From: an uncultured Clostridium sp.
GTDB lineage: Bacteria > Bacillota > Clostridia > TANB77 > CAG-508
NCBI GenBank assembly: GCA_948441945.1
Contig: CAOJQV010000012.1
Location: 1-34,392, forward strand
DNA length: 34,392 nt
Direction of reading: 5' to 3'
The notes under the pieces were generated by a model. The model saw nothing but the letters and a program-made list of their open reading frames with translations. It did no database searches and was not told the origin of the DNA. Positions 31,583-34,392 of this stretch are shown here, piece by piece. A program made the translations under genes and the position numbers. The first letter of the stretch is position 1. Each line of letters starts with the position of its first letter.

Positions 31583-31681
31583 TGCCAACTTGTTGGTTGA
31601 GAAGTATTATAGGATGGGGTTTGGTGATGCTGTTAAGTTGCTGAATAATGCTTTAAATTCTTAGGTTTATGCCTAAAATTG

Positions 31682-31729
31682 AAGGTGGGCAAAAAGAATT
31701 TTTTGAAAAACTTCTCTTTGCCCACCTTT
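31682..31729. terminator. bidirectional terminator
   Basis: AAGGTGGGCAAA and TTTGCCCACCTT form a 12-bp stem between the plus-strand small gene and the minus-strand ATPase; T-rich on both sides. Confidence 0.85.
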
Positions 31730-31736
31730 TATATTT

Positions 31737-33071
31737 TTATTTTTCTTTTAGATATCTTTTCAAAAGAAATGTTAAGAAATAGGGGAAAGTATAAAATTTG
31801 CCGTTAAATCCTATATTTCTATTACATAATTTTATTCCATATCTTATATCTTCATATTTATCATTATCAATTAAATTATTTAATGAAGCTGTTGCATTAT
31901 CATTTGCCTTTACTTCAACAGGAATTAATGAATCTTTATCTCTTATAAAGAAATCCATTTCAATTGTTCCTTTTTCATTCTTATAAAAATACAATTTATA
32001 TCCTGCTTTTACAAGCATATCTCCAACAATATTTTCAAAAATTGCACCTTTGTAAGTATTAAAATTTTCATTCTTCCTTAAATCATCTTGAGCTTCTTCA
32101 TCAAGTGAACCAATTAATACTCCTGTATCACTAAAATATAATCTATAATTATCTGGATTATAATTACCACCAAGTGGAAGCTCTGGTTGTTCCATGCAAT
32201 ATGAAATATTAATTATACCTGCATTATCTAGCCATTCTATTGTTCCGATATATTCTCTACTTCTAGCACCATTCTCAACTTTAGAAATTTGAAATTTTTT
32301 ATTTTCATTTCCCAGAAATGTAGGAATCTTTCTATACACACTTAATATTTTTCCTTGATCTAATCCTTGAGCATATTTTGTAATATCTTCTTCATAGTCT
32401 AATAAAATTTGTTTTTGCATTTCTAATATTCCACTATAATTTTTTTGAGAAATAAATCTATTTACTATTGCTGGCATTCCACCAACTACCATAAATTCTT
32501 TAAAATTAGACATCATAACATCATATTGCACTGTACTTAATGGCTTAGTTTCAATCATACATTTATATAAATCTTCAATCTGTTCTTCTTTATATCCCTT
32601 TGCCCATAAAAATTCTTCAAAATCCATTGAATACATATTATAATCAATCTTATTTCCAACACTGTTTGACTCTATTTCTTTATAGTTTATCCCCATCAAC
32701 GATCCAGAACAAATTACATCAAATCTTCCATCTTGGTTAAATGATTTCAGTGCTGTTGCACAATTAGGACATGCTTGAAGTTCATCAAAGAAAATTAAGG
32801 TTTCTTCTGGCACAAATTTAAAATTTGGATTTTTAAAAGAAATGTTCTTTAATATACTATTAACATCAAAACCATCTTTGAAAATATCTAAGTATTGTTT
32901 TTCAATTGCAAAATTAATTTCCACTAGATTTTTATAATTGCTTTTTGCAAAATTTTCTATACTATCAGTTTTTCCTATTTGTCTTGCACCTTTTACAATC
33001 AATGGCATTTTGTTTTTATCATTTTTCCAATCTATTAAATATTGGTCTATTTTTCTCCTTAAACGGCTCAT
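31737..33071 (-). CDS. AAA ATPase with DUF4143 domain
   Basis: 444 aa from the ATG at 33071, with AGAGGTG upstream; the longer frame to 33143 would cover the promoter. Walker A GARQIGKT at 28-35, Walker B LIFFDELQACP, sensor ICSGSL, then a winged-helix-like middle and the DUF4143 C-terminus (RLYFSDTGVLIGSL, FENIVGDMLVKAGYKLYFY, MDFFIRDKDSLIPVEVKAND). The last part has the D..EVK pattern of a PD-(D/E)xK nuclease-like fold. Such single-protein ATPases are frequent in gut bacteria; their role is unproven, defence or toxin-like by many neighbourhoods. Its promoter carries two copies of a 13-bp repeat. Confidence 0.85.
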   Translation of the reverse strand: MSRLRRKIDQYLIDWKNDKNKMPLIVKGARQIGKTDSIENFAKSNYKNLVEINFAIEKQYLDIFKDGFDVNSILKNISFKNPNFKFVPEETLIFFDELQACPNCATALKSFNQDGRFDVICSGSLMGINYKEIESNSVGNKIDYNMYSMDFEEFLWAKGYKEEQIEDLYKCMIETKPLSTVQYDVMMSNFKEFMVVGGMPAIVNRFISQKNYSGILEMQKQILLDYEEDITKYAQGLDQGKILSVYRKIPTFLGNENKKFQISKVENGARSREYIGTIEWLDNAGIINISYCMEQPELPLGGNYNPDNYRLYFSDTGVLIGSLDEEAQDDLRKNENFNTYKGAIFENIVGDMLVKAGYKLYFYKNEKGTIEMDFFIRDKDSLIPVEVKANDNATASLNNLIDNDKYEDIRYGIKLCNRNIGFNGKFYTFPYFLTFLLKRYLKEK

Positions 33072-33094
33072 ACTTTTCACCTCTGTATATATTG

Positions 33095-33140
33095 TATCAC
33101 AAAATTCTTGTATTTTCAATATAGGTTTATCACAAAATTC
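33095..33140 (-). promoter_or_regulatory. ATPase promoter with two direct operator-like repeats
   Basis: On the minus strand TTGAAA-N17-TACAAT, with TACAAT near 33097-33092. GAATTTTGTGATA occurs at 33140-33128 and 33107-33095, 33 bp apart; the nearer copy overlaps the spacer and -10. A repressor could bind both. Confidence 0.65.
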
Positions 33141-33192
33141 CACATGTTTTATATTCTAAAAATCACATTTTTCGACATAAAGTAATGTTTTA

Positions 33193-33957
33193 TTAAAAAA
33201 TATTTTCAAATTCCGGTTGAACTATATCTTCATATAATAAAACAAATTGTGAATCAACTTGTCTATAATCATGATAATGACCAAAATACCATTTCTTAAA
33301 TTCACATTTTTCCATAATTTTTTGAAAATAGTCTGTTAAATAATCTTTCTCAAATTTTCCTGCACCTAGTATGGTTTGAATACTTGTAGGACAACAATGA
33401 GAGATAATATAATCCACTTTATAATTCACTTTTTCTAAATTATTTATACCATTTTCCATTTCTTCTTTAGTTGGTAATTCTAGATCCCACCACGAAAAAT
33501 CTCTTATTCTAAAGTATGCTCCTCTTTTACGATATTCATATATTCTCTCTTCTTCATCTAAGTTTAATATTCCATCTTGTATATCATGAGATTTTGCACC
33601 ACCAAATGCAAATATCTTTTTATTATCTATATCAAATATTTCTCCACGCATTAAATGTAAAACTGAATTCCTAATTCTATGTACTTTTCCTCCATGCCAT
33701 TCTTCTACTAGATAATTATTATATAATCTTGTATAGTTTTCATGATTTCCATCTACAAATAAAGTAGTGAAATTTCTTTCATTTAACCAGTCTAAAACTT
33801 CTTTTTCGCGACGGCTCTCTTCTTCAAAAGTCCATACTCCTCCAAAATCGCCACATATTATTACATAATCACTCTTTGTCATCTCGGATTGTATTGGAAA
33901 TTGATCCTCAGTAAATCTTGTAAAATCTGAATGTGTATCGCCTGTAATATAAATCAT
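33193..33957 (-). CDS. calcineurin-like metallophosphoesterase
   Basis: 254 aa. All five motif blocks of the family are present in order: GDTHSDF near the start, GDFGG, GNHEN, SHCC and GHYHDY near the end, which together bind two metal ions. It is cytoplasmic, without signal or membrane helix. The substrate cannot be read; single-domain members act on nucleotides, phosphoproteins or RNA. The stop of the IscU gene is 2 bp upstream of its start region, so the two are an operon. Confidence 0.88.
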   Translation of the reverse strand: MIYITGDTHSDFTRFTEDQFPIQSEMTKSDYVIICGDFGGVWTFEEESRREKEVLDWLNERNFTTLFVDGNHENYTRLYNNYLVEEWHGGKVHRIRNSVLHLMRGEIFDIDNKKIFAFGGAKSHDIQDGILNLDEEERIYEYRKRGAYFRIRDFSWWDLELPTKEEMENGINNLEKVNYKVDYIISHCCPTSIQTILGAGKFEKDYLTDYFQKIMEKCEFKKWYFGHYHDYRQVDSQFVLLYEDIVQPEFENIF

Positions 33958-33959
33958 AA

Positions 33960-34334
33960 TTAGCTCCTTATTTTTTTATTTTTATAATTATGAATCGCCC
34001 TATATAATGTTTTTTGAACCAGTTCTGCACAATGTTCTTTTTCTTTTGGTAATCCATCTAATTCTTTAATAATAAATGGTCCATCTATATGTATTACTTG
34101 TTCTATATTCATATCTTTTATAGCTTCTGTTACAACACAACATGAGGCTATAATAGGTGGACATCCGTTTACTTCAAATTTTGCGTCTATAATAATATCT
34201 TTATTTATTTTTAAATATATTTTTATAATGTCACTACAAACTTCGTTTTCAATTATACCTGTTGAAGTTGCATTTTCCATATATCCCATATTAATAGGAT
34301 TTTCAAAATATTTTTTTACTTTTTCACTATACAT
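33960..34334 (-). CDS. iron-sulfur cluster scaffold, IscU/NifU N-terminal type
   Basis: 124 aa. The three scaffold cysteines are at C33 (EVCSD, with D35), C58 (NGCPP) and C102 (KEHCAEL), the standard IscU spacing, and the ENPINMGYM start is typical. IscU accepts sulfur from a cysteine desulfurase and builds the cluster. The usual NP.CGD around the first cysteine is replaced by ENEVCSD, and C65-C66 add a cysteine pair, so this is a diverged, clostridial-type member. The window ends 58 bp beyond, so any iscS neighbour is out of view. Confidence 0.85.
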   Translation of the reverse strand: MYSEKVKKYFENPINMGYMENATSTGIIENEVCSDIIKIYLKINKDIIIDAKFEVNGCPPIIASCCVVTEAIKDMNIEQVIHIDGPFIIKELDGLPKEKEHCAELVQKTLYRAIHNYKNKKIRS

Positions 34335-34392
34335 TTCATTTGGATCTATGTCAAGTTTTTAGACACATTTTTCTACGAGTTTATATTTTTTT

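Noticed and set aside
1-34392. CRISPR array
   Set aside because: No regularly spaced identical repeats; the hairpin clusters are of differing sequence.
1-34392. Riboswitches in front of topA, pepV, dusB or rodA
   Set aside because: The leaders are short or AT-only, with no recognisable aptamer core.

Overview
The window is a very AT-rich chromosomal segment of a Clostridia-type Bacillota. The evidence is a spoIVFA-spoIVFB-like pair beside minD-minE-rodA, an NdoA-type MazF, an HD-GYP protein, TopA, an IscU scaffold, GGAGG ribosome binding sites, sigma-A promoters with 17-bp spacers and a strong bias to the minus strand. Prepilin-like N-termini (KGITLIALV type) suggest one of the uncultured, probably gut, lineages. 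The species cannot be named from the sequence.

Layout. 1-2300: accessory DNA with a cluster of five hairpins, a winged-helix protein of replication-initiator type, a KilA-N protein whose coding region shares a 29-bp near-palindrome with its own upstream region, and the stub of a prepilin-like gene. 2350-9860: HD-GYP protein, mazF/ndoA, a membrane-anchored LolA/GerS-like protein, a frameshifted repeat-rich surface protein, a frameshifted dusB, then rodA, minE and minD. 9950-13240: a prepilin/formylglycine-enzyme-like fusion followed upstream by the spoIVFB/spoIVFA pair. 13240-15460: hairpin cluster, small tail-anchored protein, TVP38 membrane protein, Nudix hydrolase, deoxyribosyltransferase-like protein. 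15540-16860: an RNA-rich island without conventional genes. I read it as two type I toxin-antitoxin-like loci of par/Fst architecture plus a third candidate small RNA. 16880-22330: frameshifted MTA/SAH nucleosidase, tRNA-Cys, L,D-transpeptidase, MurF-like ligase (plus strand), tRNA-Gly, fused membrane/spermidine-synthase protein. 22330-27510: topA, a 430-bp fold-back element, a small conserved protein, a left-handed beta-helix protein and a PepV-like dipeptidase. 27570-31280: an operon of two EcoRI-family adenine methyltransferases and a DUF262-HNH nuclease, a probable restriction-modification or defence system, with a degenerate tRNA-Met-like relic upstream. 31280-34390: small acidic protein (plus strand), AAA ATPase with DUF4143, metallophosphoesterase and IscU.

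How it fits together. The min/rodA/spoIVF block concerns division, elongation and sporulation signalling. The 15.5-16.9 kb island and the 27.6-33.1 kb block look like stability/defence DNA. The ATPase promoter and the methyltransferase promoter share a 12-bp motif, which hints at a common regulator. A palindromic GTCCC..GGGAC repeat family sits directly after the stop codons of three minus-strand genes and probably serves as terminators. Three genes (the surface protein, dusB, the nucleosidase) carry small frameshifts, which may be real decay, slippage or assembly errors.
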